Source: an uncultured Aquabacterium sp.
Lineage (GTDB): Bacteria > Pseudomonadota > Gammaproteobacteria > Burkholderiales > Burkholderiaceae_C
DNA: 6,589 nt
Assembly: GCA_937923225.1 (NCBI GenBank)
Contig: CALAKR010000274.1
Coordinates: 1-6,589, forward strand
Reading direction: 5' to 3'
The notes below the pieces were generated by a model, which ran no database searches, was not told the DNA's origin, and worked only from the letters and a program-made list of their open reading frames with translations. Positions 5,990-6,589 of the stretch are shown here, piece after piece. Made by a program: the position numbers and the translations under genes. The number at the start of each line of letters is the position of its first letter. The first letter of the stretch is position 1.

Positions 5990-6451
5990 TCAGCGCTGGG
6001 CCTGGTCCCAGCCTTTAGGCCGTCCTAGCGTGAAGTTGGCCTCGGCCTGGGTGCGGCCATACCAGTCGCCGCCCATGCGGGAGACCAGGTCCAGCCGGGC
6101 TGGGTCCACGCGGCCGTCCTCGCCCAGCACGGCCTCGTCGACGTGCATGGCCAGCACACGGCCCAGGATCAGGTGGCAGCTGGGCTTGTCCGCCGGGTAG
6201 GGCTGGCATTGCACGGCCACGCACTCCAGGCTGACGGGCGAGGCCGCCACGCGCGGGGGCTTCACCTTCATGCTGGCGGCGGGCGTCACGCCGGCTTGAG
6301 CGAACTCGCTCACGCCATGCGGGTAGCTGACCGAGCATTCGTTCATCGCATCCACCAAGGCGAACGGCACCAGGCTGATCGTGAATTCGCCCGTGGCCTG
6401 GATGTTGAGCACCGTGTCCTTGAGGCCGCCATCGCCCCGGTGCAGCGGACT
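5990..6451 (-). pseudogene. Flavin reductase-like protein, N-terminus removed by an insertion sequence
   Basis: About 153 native residues remain of an FMN-binding split-barrel protein of the flavin-reductase-like family (COG1853, usually about 200-215 residues). Visible signatures are RGDGGLKDTVLNI, TGEFTISLVP, the NECSVSYPHGVSEF segment, a TPAASMKVKPPRVAASPVSLEC strand pair, and a C-terminal MGGDWYGRT. Family members bind FMN and reduce it, or use it, with NAD(P)H. The missing part should carry the first strands with the FMN-contacting PRPIALV-type motif, so this copy is probably inactive. The frame continues into the insertion-sequence end (VLTGP) and could start at a GTG at 6466, giving a 158-residue fusion. 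The rest of the gene may lie beyond the element to the right. Confidence 0.75.
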
Positions 6452-6452
6452 A

Positions 6453-6589
6453 GGGCCTGTTAACACTAACGCAAGCCATCAGCGATCAGAGCGAAGCAGA
6501 TGAATGCGATGAACATGACGTCGAGTTTTTCGAATCTGGAGAAGATGCGGCGATAGCCCTTGAGCCTGCGGAACAGTCGCTCGACCTCG
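6453..6589 (-). mobile_element. IS5-family-like insertion sequence, 3' end only
   Basis: A break in gene content occurs near 6451-6454, where the flavin reductase frame stops matching its family. The bases GGGCCTGTTAACAC then begin a likely terminal inverted repeat, ending against the transposase stop codon. The flanking CTAG (6450-6453) fits the YTAR target reported for IS5-type elements, so it may be one copy of the target duplication. The other end lies outside the window, so neither the inverted-repeat partner nor the duplication can be checked. Confidence 0.7.
6466..6589 (-). CDS. IS5-family-like transposase, C-terminal fragment (runs off the window)
   Basis: Forty C-terminal codons are visible on the minus strand, ending in TAG at 6468-6466. 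The segment VERLFRRLKGYRRIFSRFEKL is the typical last catalytic block of DDE transposases of the IS5/IS4 group. The Glu of VER is the expected third acidic catalytic residue, followed seven residues later by the conserved Lys. A hydrophobic MFIAFICFALIADGLR tail ends the protein. The N-terminal part with the two catalytic Asp residues lies beyond the right edge, so intactness cannot be judged. The stop codon shares a base with a GTG that opens the truncated flavin reductase frame. Confidence 0.82.
   Translation of the reverse strand, partial: EVERLFRRLKGYRRIFSRFEKLDVMFIAFICFALIADGLR

Noticed and set aside
1..6589. CRISPR arrays, tRNA or rRNA genes, and phage or defence systems
   Set aside because: No regularly spaced repeats, no cloverleaf or rRNA-like segments and no defence-type domains were seen. 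The only mobile DNA is the insertion-sequence end at the right edge.

Overview
The DNA is GC-rich, with dense short-gap genes and strong G/C third-position codon use. The gene types are a 565-residue class-2 LeuA, a COG0318-type acyl-CoA ligase and small DUF2834 and DUF1653 proteins. Together they suggest a beta-proteobacterium of the order Burkholderiales, probably Comamonadaceae. That placement is inferred from protein style; no rRNA or marker gene is present.

Layout: (1) Bases 1-49 may hold the last codons of a plus-strand gene, meeting a minus-strand gene head-on at a hairpin that overlaps both stop codons. (2) Three minus-strand genes follow. In transcription order they are a DUF1653 protein, a small DUF2834-type membrane protein with a clear intrinsic terminator built over its stop codon, and a ferritin-like (COG3687/PF10118) putative metalloenzyme. 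(3) From 2094 the plus strand carries a complete AMP-forming medium/long-chain acyl-CoA ligase. (4) Bases 3840-4216 form a 377-base non-ORF stretch that is a complete leucine attenuator: a sigma70-like promoter, a 27-codon leader peptide with tandem rare CTA Leu codons, an 11-bp antiterminator pairing, and a strong intrinsic terminator. (5) leuA (2-isopropylmalate synthase) follows at 4217-5914. (6) A convergent minus-strand flavin-reductase-like gene has lost its N-terminus to an IS5-family-like insertion sequence, whose transposase 3' end runs off the right edge.

Functionally these are ordinary housekeeping and accessory genes. leuA starts the leucine branch and appears to be controlled by ribosome stalling on its own end product's codons. 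The ligase activates fatty or other carboxylic acids. The most interesting item is the leuA leader: its AUG falls where the transcript should start, so the leader peptide is probably translated from a leaderless mRNA. The second is the IS junction, where the transposase stop overlaps a GTG that opens the truncated flavin reductase frame (TAGTG).
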